A stretch of 64,000 bases of DNA from Clostridiales bacterium (GCA_029265405.1 JAJUJI010000005.1:1-64000), one strand, 5' to 3'; positions 16,375-23,736 are shown, counted from the first letter of the stretch. The notes: generated by a model from the letters alone, not told the origin. Numbers and translations are program-made.

Positions 16375-16403
16375 ATTGTAGACCATGTTCCGCGTTTAGT
16401 CAA
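16375..16403 (-). promoter_or_regulatory. Promoter of the cupin gene
   Basis: The minus strand reads TTGACT (16398-16403), 17 bases, TACAAT (16375-16380), about 36 bases ahead of the ATG at 16339. Confidence 0.75.
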
Positions 16404-16433
16404 TATGGATAAGCGCCCGCCTCCGGCCGCCGC

Positions 16434-17243
16434 TCAGCGCTGGCCCGCGCCCGCCAGAAAATCCAGCAGCCGCCGCATGGACTCGGCGGCGGCCGCGGCC
16501 GGGCGCGCCTCGAAGGTAAGCCAAACGTCGTCCCTGCGCATCAGGTCAAGATAGGGGGTGAAGTTGACAAGGCCCGCCCCGAAGATCTGGTGCGAGCCGA
16601 GGCCGGGAATAATGTCGCTTATGTGCAGCTCCCGTATATGGGCGCTTCTGGCCATCATGAAGGAAAAGGCGGCCCCGTCCGGCCTGCCCTCCCTGTACAT
16701 CTTGGCCGTGTCCAGCGCAAGGCGGAGCCCGTCTCCGAGCAGCCTGTCCGCAGCGGACATGGAAACGGCGTCCAGCCTGTCGTTTTCAAGGCAGAGCAGG
16801 ACCTCGCCGCGCCGCCCGAGCAGGAAGGACAGGTTCTCGGCGAGCGCGGCGGCGTAGTGGGCCTCGTCCGGGAAGGCCCGGCCCGGGCCCGCCTCCCCGG
16901 CGAGCCTGAAGCGCGGGTAGGCCCCGGCGTGGAGGGTGACGTGCCGCGCGCCCAGCTCGCCGGCCTTTTCCAGGATAAGCGCGAACTGCTCCAGCACGCC
17001 CCGCCGCACCAGCGGGAAGTCGCAGCAGAGCGACACGTTGTCGCCCGGGGCGTGCAGTGTCAGCGCCACGCCCGCGTCGCGCGCGCGGCGGCGCAGGGCC
17101 GCGAGGGCCGCCCCGTCCAGCCCGTCGAGAAAAAAGGCGGGCACGTTAAGGTCGCCCTGCACATAGTCGAAGCCGAGGCGGGCGGCCTCCTCGACGGCCT
17201 CGGCCCAGCCGGCCTGGCAGACGGCGTGCAGCCCCAGCTTCAT
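16434..17243 (-). CDS. TIM-barrel sugar-phosphate isomerase/epimerase-like (AP endonuclease 2 family)
   Basis: The 269-residue protein has xylose-isomerase-like barrel strands and metal ligands: GFDYVQGDLN (near 29), LTLHAPGDNVSL (61-72), HVTLHAGAYPRF (about 99-110), LLCLENDRLD (Glu about 152), LRLALDTAKMY (Asp about 177), HIRELHISDIIPG (His about 206) and WLTFEARP (Glu near 247). Such enzymes act on sugars or inositols, sometimes on abasic DNA; the substrate here is not evident. Its ATG overlaps the stop of the XRE regulator by ATGA, so regulator and enzyme form one unit. It is an unusual neighbour for a phage repressor. Confidence 0.78.
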   Translation of the reverse strand: MKLGLHAVCQAGWAEAVEEAARLGFDYVQGDLNVPAFFLDGLDGAALAALRRRARDAGVALTLHAPGDNVSLCCDFPLVRRGVLEQFALILEKAGELGARHVTLHAGAYPRFRLAGEAGPGRAFPDEAHYAAALAENLSFLLGRRGEVLLCLENDRLDAVSMSAADRLLGDGLRLALDTAKMYREGRPDGAAFSFMMARSAHIRELHISDIIPGLGSHQIFGAGLVNFTPYLDLMRRDDVWLTFEARPAAAAAESMRRLLDFLAGAGQR

Positions 17244-17656
17244 TCCGGCTTTTCCTCCCCTCCCGGGCCGGGAACCGCGGCGCGCCGCGGCTCCCCCGCG
17301 CCGCGGACCCTGCCGCGCCCGGCCGCTCTGCCCTGCCGGGCCGCGACGCGGGCGTATTCCAGCTCCAGCACGCTGTCCACCACCCTTTTGCCGCGCTCGT
17401 CCAGCGCCAGGTAGCGCCTTATTGCCTCAGGCTCGCCCGCGCCGGGCGCCGCGGCGGCCGCGGCGTCCCTGTAGAGGTAGTTTGCGTCCACGCCCAGCGC
17501 TCCGAGCAGCCCCAGAAAGATCTCCTCGCGGGGATGGCTGATGCCGTTTTCGTAGTTGGCTATGGCCGACGGCGTAATGCCCAGGAGCCTGCCCAGCTCC
17601 CGGCGGGACAGGCCCGCCGCCTCCCGCGCCTTCCTTATCTGCCTTCCCACCGACAT
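17240..17656 (-). CDS. XRE-family transcriptional regulator (repressor-like)
   Basis: In the 138-residue protein, residues 4-60 form a lambda-repressor-type HTH (IRKAREAAGLSRRELGRLLGITPSAIANYENG in parts; ITPSAIANYENG is the recognition region). The rest is an Ala/Arg/Gly-rich linker and tail with a short helix (RRYLALDERGKRVVDSVLELEYARV). No peptidase motif of CI/LexA type is seen. It is divergent from the phage early operon across a 390-base region with a strong promoter and a perfect palindrome, so it probably controls that operon. It also drives the isomerase-like gene by translational coupling. Confidence 0.85.
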   Translation of the reverse strand: MSVGRQIRKAREAAGLSRRELGRLLGITPSAIANYENGISHPREEIFLGLLGALGVDANYLYRDAAAAAAPGAGEPEAIRRYLALDERGKRVVDSVLELEYARVAARQGRAAGRGRVRGAGEPRRAAVPGPGGEEKPE

Positions 17657-17780
17657 CAGGCTCCACCCTTCGACAGTTTTTGTTCAGCCAATTTTATCAG
17701 CCTGCATGCACAGTTCATGTCGAAAATGGTCAACAGATAAAAAGCTGACAAATTTTTCTTTGCAATTGCCGTAATTGCCG

Positions 17781-17814
17781 CTTGAACGGGCGGAACCTCG
17801 TCCGCCCGTTCAAG
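17781..17814. repeat. Perfect 14-bp inverted repeat
   Basis: CTTGAACGGGCGGA and its exact complement TCCGCCCGTTCAAG are separated by ACCTCG. There is no T-run on either side, so it is not a standard terminator. It could be an operator for the XRE protein or a structured RNA element. Confidence 0.75.
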
Positions 17815-17898
17815 CCGTTCAATAAATATATTAAGCTTATTATACTACGGAAAGACTTCTGTTTCAAGCCGACTTAAAGGAAAAATTTTGAAGGATGC

Positions 17899-17927
17899 TT
17901 GACATTACAAGAATCTTGATATATTAT
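17899..17927 (+). promoter_or_regulatory. Promoter of the early phage operon
   Basis: TTGACA (17899-17904), 17 bases, TATTAT (17922-17927). The leader to the first start codon is about 115 bases. The near-consensus sequence implies that a repressor must hold it off during lysogeny. Confidence 0.8.
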
Positions 17928-18048
17928 CAGGCTACGTGGGGACAGCCCGCCCCGAGGCCGGGGGCGGCCTGCCGAAAGACAGGGTTCTTATCCGAAACAG
18001 CGCCGGGTGGCCAGATCCGGCGCAAATCAAGAAGAAGGAGCATTGCGT

Positions 18049-18081
18049 ATGAACCCGGTGATTTCCAGCCATGGCCAATGA
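18049..18081 (+). CDS. 10-codon leader peptide, coupled to the next gene
   Basis: The ATG at 18049 has the best ribosome site of the operon (AAGGAG, 8 bases upstream). It encodes MNPVISSHGQ and stops at 18079-18081, inside the first codons of the next gene, whose ATG at 18071 has no good site of its own. This suggests translational coupling or leader-controlled initiation. No run of a single amino acid suggests classical attenuation. Confidence 0.5.
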   Translation: MNPVISSHGQ

Positions 18082-18343
18082 TTACATCGAGCGGAGCGCC
18101 ATGCCGAGGGAGGGGCGCTATGTCCTGTGCCCGGAGTGCGGCGCCGAGGTCTACGAGGGGGAGGTATTGTATCGGTTCAAGCTAGGAAGAAGAGGTGAGG
18201 AGGACATCTGCGGCCGCTGCCTGTCCGAGGCCGTTTCCGGCCTGCCGCCGGAGGAGCTGGCCTGGCTTGCGGGCGCGAGGCCGCGGAGGGTATCCTTCTC
18301 GAGGAGGGCCGCGCCAAGCGGCGAGGAAGGGGAGGCGCTCTGA
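18071..18343 (+). CDS. Small zinc-ribbon-like phage protein
   Basis: The 90-residue protein has CPECGAEVYEGEVLYRF at about 20-36 and ICGRCLSEA at about 46-54, two CxxC pairs that would bind zinc. The tail is Arg-rich (RPRRVSFSRRAAPSGEE). No named family was recognised. It starts inside the leader peptide frame and its stop overlaps the next ATG (TGATG). A DNA- or protein-binding role in early phage expression is likely but unproven. Confidence 0.65.
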   Translation: MANDYIERSAMPREGRYVLCPECGAEVYEGEVLYRFKLGRRGEEDICGRCLSEAVSGLPPEELAWLAGARPRRVSFSRRAAPSGEEGEAL

Positions 18344-18858
18344 TGGCTATTTACAGGAGCGTGCACGTTTCGTTCTGGACGGATACGAAGATAGCCGTGG
18401 AGTTCACTCCCAGGGAAAGGTATTTTTACCTCTATCTGCTTACGAATCCGCATACCAGCCTTACCGGCTGCTATGAGATAAGCGTCAAGCAGATAGCCGC
18501 CGAAACGGGCATCGCCCGGAGCGAGGCGGAAAAGCTGCTCGAGAGGCTCGAAAAGGTGCATAAGGTGCTAGAGTACGACCCTGAAACGAGGGAGGTATTC
18601 ATACTCCGCTGGCACGCCTACAATTGGAACAGGTCGCCCAATTGCAGGAAGGCCATAGAGGCCTCTCTGGAGGAGATCAAGAACAGCTCCTTTGCCGAGC
18701 GGATACGGGAGCTGGCAAGGGGCCTGCAAGCCCCTTCGAGGGCCGCTGTATCTGATACTGTATCTGTATCTGGTTCTGGTTCTGGCCCGAATCTGGAGGA
18801 CTACAAGCGCATGCAAAGGTACATTGAAAAATTGAACGGTTTGGGGGGTCAGCAGTGA
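18343..18858 (+). CDS. Phage replisome-organiser-like protein (N-terminal domain), short form
   Basis: The 171-residue protein begins MAIYRSVHVSFWTDTKI and has YFYLYLLTNPHTSLTGCYEIS (in parts), then a winged-helix-like part and FILRWHAYNWNRSP. This is the N-terminal domain of replication organiser proteins of Clostridia phages. Those usually have 230-300 residues; here a Ser/Val/Gly linker (DTVSVSGSGSGP, coded by short hexamer repeats at about 18750-18785) leads to only about 25 more residues, so the helicase-loader-binding part seems lost. The stop overlaps the next start (GTGA). Confidence 0.75.
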   Translation: MAIYRSVHVSFWTDTKIAVEFTPRERYFYLYLLTNPHTSLTGCYEISVKQIAAETGIARSEAEKLLERLEKVHKVLEYDPETREVFILRWHAYNWNRSPNCRKAIEASLEEIKNSSFAERIRELARGLQAPSRAAVSDTVSVSGSGSGPNLEDYKRMQRYIEKLNGLGGQQ

Positions 18859-19331
18859 AAGCGAACGACGCGGGAACGAAAGCCAAGGAGCGCCCGAAGG
18901 CCGGGATCAGGGCCTCCAGAGATCTCAAGAGGGCCTTTCTGTCGCGCTACAGGCTCATAGACGCGGAAATCAACATGCTTGTCGAGGAGCGCGACGAGTG
19001 GTTTGCCAGGGCCGTCAGGGTCACTCCGGACTACTCAAGGGCGCGGGCCGCCTCCGGCGCCCCGGACGGCGACAGGCTGGGCGCCATAGTGGCCAAGCTC
19101 GCCGAGCTGGACAGGCTCATAGACGGGCGCATAGACGAGCTTGTGGAGCTGCGCATGAAAATAGAAAAGGCCGTCTCGGAAATGGACGACCCCGTGCTGA
19201 GGGACCTGCTGGCCCTGCGGTACATCAGCGGCCTGACCTTCGAGCAGACGGCGGAGCGCCTGTTCTACTCGTGGCGGCAGATAATGAACCTGCACGGCAA
19301 GGCGCTGGACAGCCTGGAAATCGACTTCTGA
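18855..19331 (+). CDS. ArpU-like/DUF1492 phage regulator (sigma-70 region-4-like)
   Basis: The 158-residue protein starts with GTG. The middle (residues 28-110) is a long helix pair (RYRLIDAEINMLVEERDEW, KLAELDRLIDGRIDELVELR). The C-terminus carries LRDLLALRYISGLTFEQTAERLFYSWRQIMNLHGKALDSL in parts, a sigma-region-4-like HTH. Such proteins switch on late phage genes, often from just upstream of the small terminase. Here the late operon is about 3.2 kb away on the opposite strand. The operon ends at the terminator 19404-19440. Confidence 0.82.
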   Translation: MKANDAGTKAKERPKAGIRASRDLKRAFLSRYRLIDAEINMLVEERDEWFARAVRVTPDYSRARAASGAPDGDRLGAIVAKLAELDRLIDGRIDELVELRMKIEKAVSEMDDPVLRDLLALRYISGLTFEQTAERLFYSWRQIMNLHGKALDSLEIDF

Positions 19332-19403
19332 GCGAGGCGGGAGCGGCCCGGTAAGCCGCTTTCGGTCAAAAGGTATGGATATATTGGAAATGAGCTTAGG
19401 CTA

Positions 19404-19440
19404 GGGGCGGCTTTTCGGAGCCGCCCCCAGCCGTTTTTTT
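19404..19440 (+). terminator. Intrinsic terminator of the early phage operon
   Basis: GGGGCGGCT (19404-19412) pairs with AGCCGCCCC (19419-19427), loop TTTCGG, followed by AGCCG and seven T (19434-19440). It also separates the operon from the convergent dCMP deaminase gene. Confidence 0.85.
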
Positions 19441-19458
19441 GCGCCTTCCGGCGCCGCT

Positions 19459-19926
19459 CTAGAGCGTGTCGTCGCCGGCTATCCAGTCCTCCACGGGAAT
19501 GTCCACGTATTCCGTTTCCGATACGCGGCAAACCACGTTTTTGATGCCGGCGTTTATTATCATCCTCCTGCACATGGAGCAGGGGGTCGCGTTTTTAATA
19601 AGCTCGCCGGTTTTGACCTCGCGCCCGGCAAGGTAGAGGGTGCTGCCTATGGTTTCGTTTCGCGCGGCGGAGATGATGGCGTTTGCCTCGGCGTGTACGG
19701 AGCGGCAGAGCTCGTAGCGCTCGCCGCTGGGGATATTCAGCGTTTCCCTGCGGCAGCCGCCCAGCTCGTCGCAGTTTTTCCTGCCGCGGGGCGCGCCGTT
19801 GTAGCCGGTGGCGACTATCTCGTCGTTCCTGACTATTATGGCCCCGTACTGCCGCCTCAGGCAGGTCGAGCGCCTTAGCACCGAATCGGCTATGTCCAGG
19901 TAGTAGTTTATCTTGTCCTTCCTCAT
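19459..19926 (-). CDS. dCMP deaminase (ComEB-like)
   Basis: This 155-residue zinc enzyme converts dCMP to dUMP and so feeds dTTP synthesis. Zinc and catalytic residues are visible: HAEANAI (His and Glu of the HAE motif, about residue 82) and TPCSMCRRMI (PCxxC, about 112-117). CNELGG-like NCDELGGCRR near 51-60 fits the extra zinc site of this family. The ATG at 19926 is chosen because GGGGAGGAG precedes it, and it overlaps the upstream gene's stop by ATGA; the alternative ATG at 19947 has no site. It pairs with the ArsC/Spx-like gene. Confidence 0.9.
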   Translation of the reverse strand: MRKDKINYYLDIADSVLRRSTCLRRQYGAIIVRNDEIVATGYNGAPRGRKNCDELGGCRRETLNIPSGERYELCRSVHAEANAIISAARNETIGSTLYLAGREVKTGELIKNATPCSMCRRMIINAGIKNVVCRVSETEYVDIPVEDWIAGDDTL

Positions 19927-20270
19927 CTGCGCTCCTCCCCAAGCCATGAAGCCCAGACCTCCGGCGCGAAGCCGCAGGCGGCTTTTTTCCCGTTCCTCAC
20001 TATCGGCGTTTTCAAGAGGCCCTGGTTTTCAAAGAGCTTCTCCTCGCGGTCGGAGGCGTAGGCCAGGTAGCGGAGCAGCTCCGAGCCCCTTGCCTTTTCG
20101 TCGGCCATGGCTTCGAGCCCCAGCGCGGCCTTCACGGAGTCGAACTCGCCCCTGCTCATGGGCTGCCTTTCCAGGTCTATATACTGGTATTTTATCCCGC
20201 GCTCCCTGAACCAGCGCTCCGCCTTTTTCGTGTCGAAGCATTTTTTTCTTCCGAATATCTGTATGTTCAT
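19923..20270 (-). CDS. ArsC/Spx-family thioredoxin-fold protein
   Basis: The 115-residue protein has an N-terminal IQIFGRKKCFDTKKAERWF (single Cys-11, no CxxC), FRERGIKYQYIDL and KTPIVRNGKKAACGFAPEVW at the cis-Pro side. It matches ArsC-like reductases of the YffB/Spx type. With only one N-terminal Cys, arsenate reduction would need a glutathione/mycothiol-type partner or another thiol. A regulatory or stress role is equally possible. AGGAGCGGAA precedes the ATG at 20270. It is translationally coupled to dCMP deaminase. Confidence 0.8.
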   Translation of the reverse strand: MNIQIFGRKKCFDTKKAERWFRERGIKYQYIDLERQPMSRGEFDSVKAALGLEAMADEKARGSELLRYLAYASDREEKLFENQGLLKTPIVRNGKKAACGFAPEVWASWLGEERR

Positions 20271-20298
20271 TTCCGCTCCTTTTTTCGACTCCGCCTCC

Positions 20299-20397
20299 GC
20301 CTCCCCTTGAGGGGACGCGGCGCGCAGCGCCGGAAGGGTGTCACCGCACCGCAGCAACAGCCGCCTATCCCCCACCCCTCGGCCGCTCCGCGGCGGC
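20299..20397. repeat. Composite intergenic repeat (unit A + linker + truncated unit B)
   Basis: Unit A (20299-20340), the linker CACCGCACCGCAGCAACAG and unit B start (20371-20397) match the copy at 13758-13874 closely. Unit B is cut where the RNase J stop codon begins at 20398. It fills the whole gap between RNase J and the ArsC-like gene. Confidence 0.8.
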
Positions 20398-22059
20398 TCA
20401 CACCTCCATTATCATAGGCAGTATCATGGGGCTGCGCTTTGTGGTCTTGTGCAGGTAGGAGGTCAGGGCGGTCTTTATTGAGGCCTTTATGGTGGCCCAG
20501 TCGGTGATGTTGTTGTTTTCGCAGGCGTCCAGCGTTTCGACCACGAGCATGCGCATGCTGTCGAGAAGCTGGTCGGCCTCCTTGACGTAGACGAAGCCGC
20601 GGGTTATTATGTCCGGCCCGGAAATCAGGCTGTTGTCCTCGCGGCTGAGGCTCACCACGACGACCAGCATCCCGTCCTCGGCCAGGTGCTTCCTGTCGCG
20701 CAAAACAACGCTGCCCACGTCGCCTATGCCGGTCCCGTCCACGAGCACGCGGCCGGACTGCACGGCGCCGCCCGGCTTCATGGTCTTCTTGGTCAGCTCG
20801 ACGACCTTGCCTATGTCGCCTATCATTATATGGTTGGAGGCGACGCCCATCTCCCTGGCCAGGCCCGCGTGCGCGCGCAGGTGCTTCTGCTCGCCGTGTA
20901 TGGGCATGAAGAAGCGCGGCTTGGTCAGGGCCAGCATGATGCGCAGCTCCTCCTGGCAGGCGTGGCCGGAGACGTGCAGATCGCTCATGATGTCCCTGTA
21001 GCAGACCTCGGCGCCCTTGCGGAACAGCTCGTTTATCATGCGGCTTACGGTCTTTTCGTTGCCGGGCACGGCGGAGGCGGAGATTATCACCCTGTCGCCC
21101 GCGCCTATCTCCACCTGCTTGTGGCCGGAGAAGGCCATCCTGTACAGGGCGGACATGGACTCGCCCTGGCTGCCGGTGGTGATGATCACCGTTTTCTCCT
21201 TCGGGAAATTCTTCAGCTTGTTCATGTCAAGCAGCGTGTCCTCGGGTATCTTTATATACCCTAGCTCGGTGGACACGGCCACCATGTTCTCCATGCTGCG
21301 GCCGGTTATGCCCACCTTGCGCCCGTGCCTGGCCGCAAGCTCTATTATCTGCTGCACCCTGTAGACGTTGGAGGCGAAGGTGGTTATTATCAGGCGCTTG
21401 CCGCAGCCGTCGAACAGCTCGTCCAGAGCCTTGCCCACCACGCGGTCCGAGGGGCACAGGCCCTTCCTTTCGGCGTTTGTGGAGTCCGACAGCAGGGCCA
21501 GCACGCCCTCCCTGCCCAGCTCGCCGAAGCGGGTCAGGTCCGTCATCTCGCAGCCGACGGGCGTGGTGTCTATCTTGAAGTCGCCGGTATGCACCACCAT
21601 TCCGACCGGCGTCCTTATCGCCAGCGCCACGCACCGGGCTATGCTGTGGTTGACGTGTATGGGCTCTACCTCGAAGCAGCCCACGCTGAACTTGACCCCG
21701 GGCTTTATCTCCCGCAGGTCGGCCTTTTTCGCCAGGTCGTGCTCCTCCAGCTTCAGCTTCACGAGGCCCAGCGTCAGGTCCGTGCCGTATATGGGCGCGG
21801 CTATCTGCTTTATCACGTAGGGGACCGAGCCTATATGGTCCTCGTGGCCGTGGGTGAGCACTATGCCCCTAATCCTGGAGGCGTTTTTCGTAAGGTAGGT
21901 TATGTCGGGTATGACCAGGTCCACCCCGTACATCTCGCCGTCGGGAAAGCCCAGCCCGCAGTCCACTATCATTATGTCGTCCTTGTACTCGTAGACCGTC
22001 AGGTTCTTCCCCACCTCGTCCAGCCCACCGAGGGGTATGATCTTCAGTTTTTCAGCCAT
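20398..22059 (-). CDS. Ribonuclease J
   Basis: This 553-residue metallo-beta-lactamase/beta-CASP nuclease has 5'-3' exonuclease and endonuclease activity in mRNA and rRNA processing. LTHGHEDHIGSVPY (HxHxDH) is near residue 74, VNHSIARCVAL (His) near 142, HTGDFKID (Asp) near 165, and the C-terminal beta-CASP motif HVSGHACQEEL near 368. The length fits RNase J1/J2. The ATG at 22059 begins MAEKLKII, the standard start region; GTG or TTG codons further upstream are possible. A hairpin with CGGGCAG/CTGCCCG arms lies in its leader at about 22094-22123. Confidence 0.94.
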   Translation of the reverse strand: MAEKLKIIPLGGLDEVGKNLTVYEYKDDIMIVDCGLGFPDGEMYGVDLVIPDITYLTKNASRIRGIVLTHGHEDHIGSVPYVIKQIAAPIYGTDLTLGLVKLKLEEHDLAKKADLREIKPGVKFSVGCFEVEPIHVNHSIARCVALAIRTPVGMVVHTGDFKIDTTPVGCEMTDLTRFGELGREGVLALLSDSTNAERKGLCPSDRVVGKALDELFDGCGKRLIITTFASNVYRVQQIIELAARHGRKVGITGRSMENMVAVSTELGYIKIPEDTLLDMNKLKNFPKEKTVIITTGSQGESMSALYRMAFSGHKQVEIGAGDRVIISASAVPGNEKTVSRMINELFRKGAEVCYRDIMSDLHVSGHACQEELRIMLALTKPRFFMPIHGEQKHLRAHAGLAREMGVASNHIMIGDIGKVVELTKKTMKPGGAVQSGRVLVDGTGIGDVGSVVLRDRKHLAEDGMLVVVVSLSREDNSLISGPDIITRGFVYVKEADQLLDSMRMLVVETLDACENNNITDWATIKASIKTALTSYLHKTTKRSPMILPMIMEV

Positions 22060-22209
22060 TAAATATTTAATCACTCCAAACAATAATTGTCCTCGGGCAG
22101 CGCCCTTCGGCTTCCTGCCCGGAAAAAAAGTATGTATATCCCGATTATAGGCGCTTTCGCGCGCTATTATACATCCATGCCGGCCGCCCCCGGTCGGAGG
22201 CGGAGGGCC

Positions 22210-22812
22210 CTACAGCTCCCGCCGCCCCTCCAGGGCGCGCAGCAGCGTCGCGTCGTCGGCAAACTCGAGGCTGCCGCCGACGGGGACCCCGTAGGCTATG
22301 CGCGTCACGCGCAGGCCGAGAGGCTTTATGAGCCTCGATATATACATCGCCGTGGCCTCGCCCTCCGTGTCGGGGTTTGTGGCCAGGATGACCTCCCGCA
22401 CGGCGCCGTCGTTCAGGCGGGCGAGAAGCTCCCTGATAGCTATGTCGTCGGGCCCGACGCGGCGCAGGGGCGATATGGCCCCGTGCAGCACGTGGTAAAG
22501 CCCGTTGTATTCATGCGAGCGCTCCAGCGCGGTGACGTCCCTCGGCTCGGACACCACGCAGATGACCGAGCGGTCTCTCCCTCCGCCCTCGGAGCAGAGC
22601 GGGCAGACCTCGCTCTCCGTGAGGTTCTGGCAGACCGCGCAGCGCCTCACGCTCCGTTTCGCGTCCAATATCGCGCGGGCGAAGGCCTCGGCCTCCTCCG
22701 GCGTCTGGTTTAGAATATAAAAAGCCATCCTCTGGGCGGACTTCATGCCCACGCCCGGCAGCTTGGCAAACTGTTCTGTCAGCCTTTCGAAGGCTTCCGG
22801 AAAATGCGCCAT
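22210..22812 (-). CDS. recR: Recombination mediator RecR
   Basis: The 200-residue protein loads RecA at ssDNA gaps together with RecF/RecO. Seen in order are the HhH segment LPGVGMKSAQRMAFYIL (18-34), the zinc finger CAVCQNLTESEVCPLC (58-73), the Toprim region ICVVSEPRDVTALE and ILATNPDTEGEATAMYI (about 84-150) and the Walker-like C-terminal VTRIAYGVPVGGSLEFADDATL. The length is normal. Its start overlaps the stop of the epimerase gene (TAATG), so both are in one operon. Confidence 0.96.
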   Translation of the reverse strand: MAHFPEAFERLTEQFAKLPGVGMKSAQRMAFYILNQTPEEAEAFARAILDAKRSVRRCAVCQNLTESEVCPLCSEGGGRDRSVICVVSEPRDVTALERSHEYNGLYHVLHGAISPLRRVGPDDIAIRELLARLNDGAVREVILATNPDTEGEATAMYISRLIKPLGLRVTRIAYGVPVGGSLEFADDATLLRALEGRREL

Positions 22813-23471
22813 TATTTGACCGTTCCTCTTAGCGTTTCAATTCTCAGGCGCCTGTCGGCCGCGCCGAACACGTCGCTGCCGGCCACCAGCACGTCGGCCC
22901 CCGCGGCTATGGCGGCCGGGGCGGTGGCGGGGTTTATGCCGCCGTCGGCCTCGAGCAGGCAGCTAAGCCCGCGCGAGGCGATATAGGCCCTCAGGCCGGC
23001 CAGCTTGGGCAGCATGTCCTCCATGAAGGCCTGGCCGCCGAAGCCCGGCTCCACGGTCATCACCAGCACCAGGTCGGCAAGGCCGATGAAGGGCAGGGCC
23101 GCCTCCCAGGGCGTGGCCGGCTTCAGGGTAACGCCCGCCCTGCGGCCCAGGGCCTTTACCTCCCTCAGGGCCGCAAGCACGCCCTCCTCGGAGTCGGCCT
23201 CGACATGCACGTTCACAAGGTCGGCCCCCGCCTCGGCGAAGCGCCGCGCGTACCGGGCGGGCCTGTCTATCATAAGATGCACGTCCAGGAACATGTCCGT
23301 ATACGCCCGCACGGATTTAAGCACGGGCAGGCCGATGGATATGTTGTCCACGAACAGGCCGTCCATCACGTCGAAGTGCAGCCAGTCGGCCCCGCCGCTT
23401 TTGACGCTGTCTATCTCCTCGCCCAATCTGGCGAAATCGGCCGAAAGTATGGATGGAGCTATTTTTACCAT
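22812..23471 (-). CDS. rpe: Ribulose-phosphate 3-epimerase
   Basis: The 219-residue TIM barrel interconverts ribulose-5-phosphate and xylulose-5-phosphate. Motifs are APSILSADF (4-12), LHFDVMDG (metal His and Asp, about 32-39), DVHLMIDRP, VNVHVEAD, LVLVMTVEPGFGGQAF and EADGGINPATAPAAIAAGADVLVAGS in parts. The start at 23471 is an ATG with CAGGGAAAA upstream; the reading to 23651 runs through a structured leader. It is the first gene of the rpe-recR unit, with a promoter at 23643-23671. Confidence 0.95.
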   Translation of the reverse strand: MVKIAPSILSADFARLGEEIDSVKSGGADWLHFDVMDGLFVDNISIGLPVLKSVRAYTDMFLDVHLMIDRPARYARRFAEAGADLVNVHVEADSEEGVLAALREVKALGRRAGVTLKPATPWEAALPFIGLADLVLVMTVEPGFGGQAFMEDMLPKLAGLRAYIASRGLSCLLEADGGINPATAPAAIAAGADVLVAGSDVFGAADRRLRIETLRGTVK

Positions 23472-23640
23472 CGATTTTCCCTGTTTTCGGGCCGCGTAAC
23501 GGCCACGGCCGGCGCGGCATAGTAATGAGCAAGCAGGATCCGCCTCCTGTCCTGCTTTGATATAGGGGCCGCACCGCTTTCTCCCGGCGTGCGGCCCCGC
23601 CTGCGCCGCCCGTCCGTAAGGCGTTGCGGAAGCTCTCAGG
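23472..23640 (-). other. Structured leader of rpe-recR
   Basis: This region of about 170 bases lies between the promoter and the rpe ATG. On the minus strand a 10-bp perfect stem (GGGGCCGCAC / GTGCGGCCCC) is followed by a second stem (AAGCAGGA / TCCTGCTT). No T-run follows either stem, and the pattern did not match a riboswitch class I know. Confidence 0.5.
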
Positions 23641-23642
23641 CA

Positions 23643-23671
23643 ATAATACAATATTTGGAGCCATTAATCAA
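23643..23671 (-). promoter_or_regulatory. Promoter of rpe-recR
   Basis: The minus strand reads TTGATT (23666-23671), 17 bases, TATTAT (23643-23648). It is back to back with the promoter of the XpaC operon, 8 bases apart. Confidence 0.7.
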
Positions 23672-23678
23672 TATTAAG

Positions 23679-23707
23679 TTGACACCGGACCGAAATAATA
23701 TTACATT
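23679..23707 (+). promoter_or_regulatory. Promoter of the XpaC-TelA-LemA-TPM cluster
   Basis: TTGACA (23679-23684), 17 bases, TACATT (23702-23707), about 30 bases ahead of the GTG start at 23737. Confidence 0.75.
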
Positions 23708-23736
23708 AGTGATGACTATATTATGGGAGGCTTTTC

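Larger units (their letters stand above)
17657..18048. other. Intergenic control region between XRE regulator and early phage operon
   Basis: No protein gene is seen in these 392 bases. They hold a perfect inverted repeat at 17781-17814, a consensus promoter at 17899-17927, and two GC-rich hairpins in the leader (CCGCCCC/GGGGCGG at about 17949-17970; GCCGG/CCGGC at 18002-18021). The stretch 17657-17770 is AT-richer, contains the TGCATGCA palindrome near 17703, and probably includes the XRE promoter, which I could not place with confidence. Confidence 0.6.
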
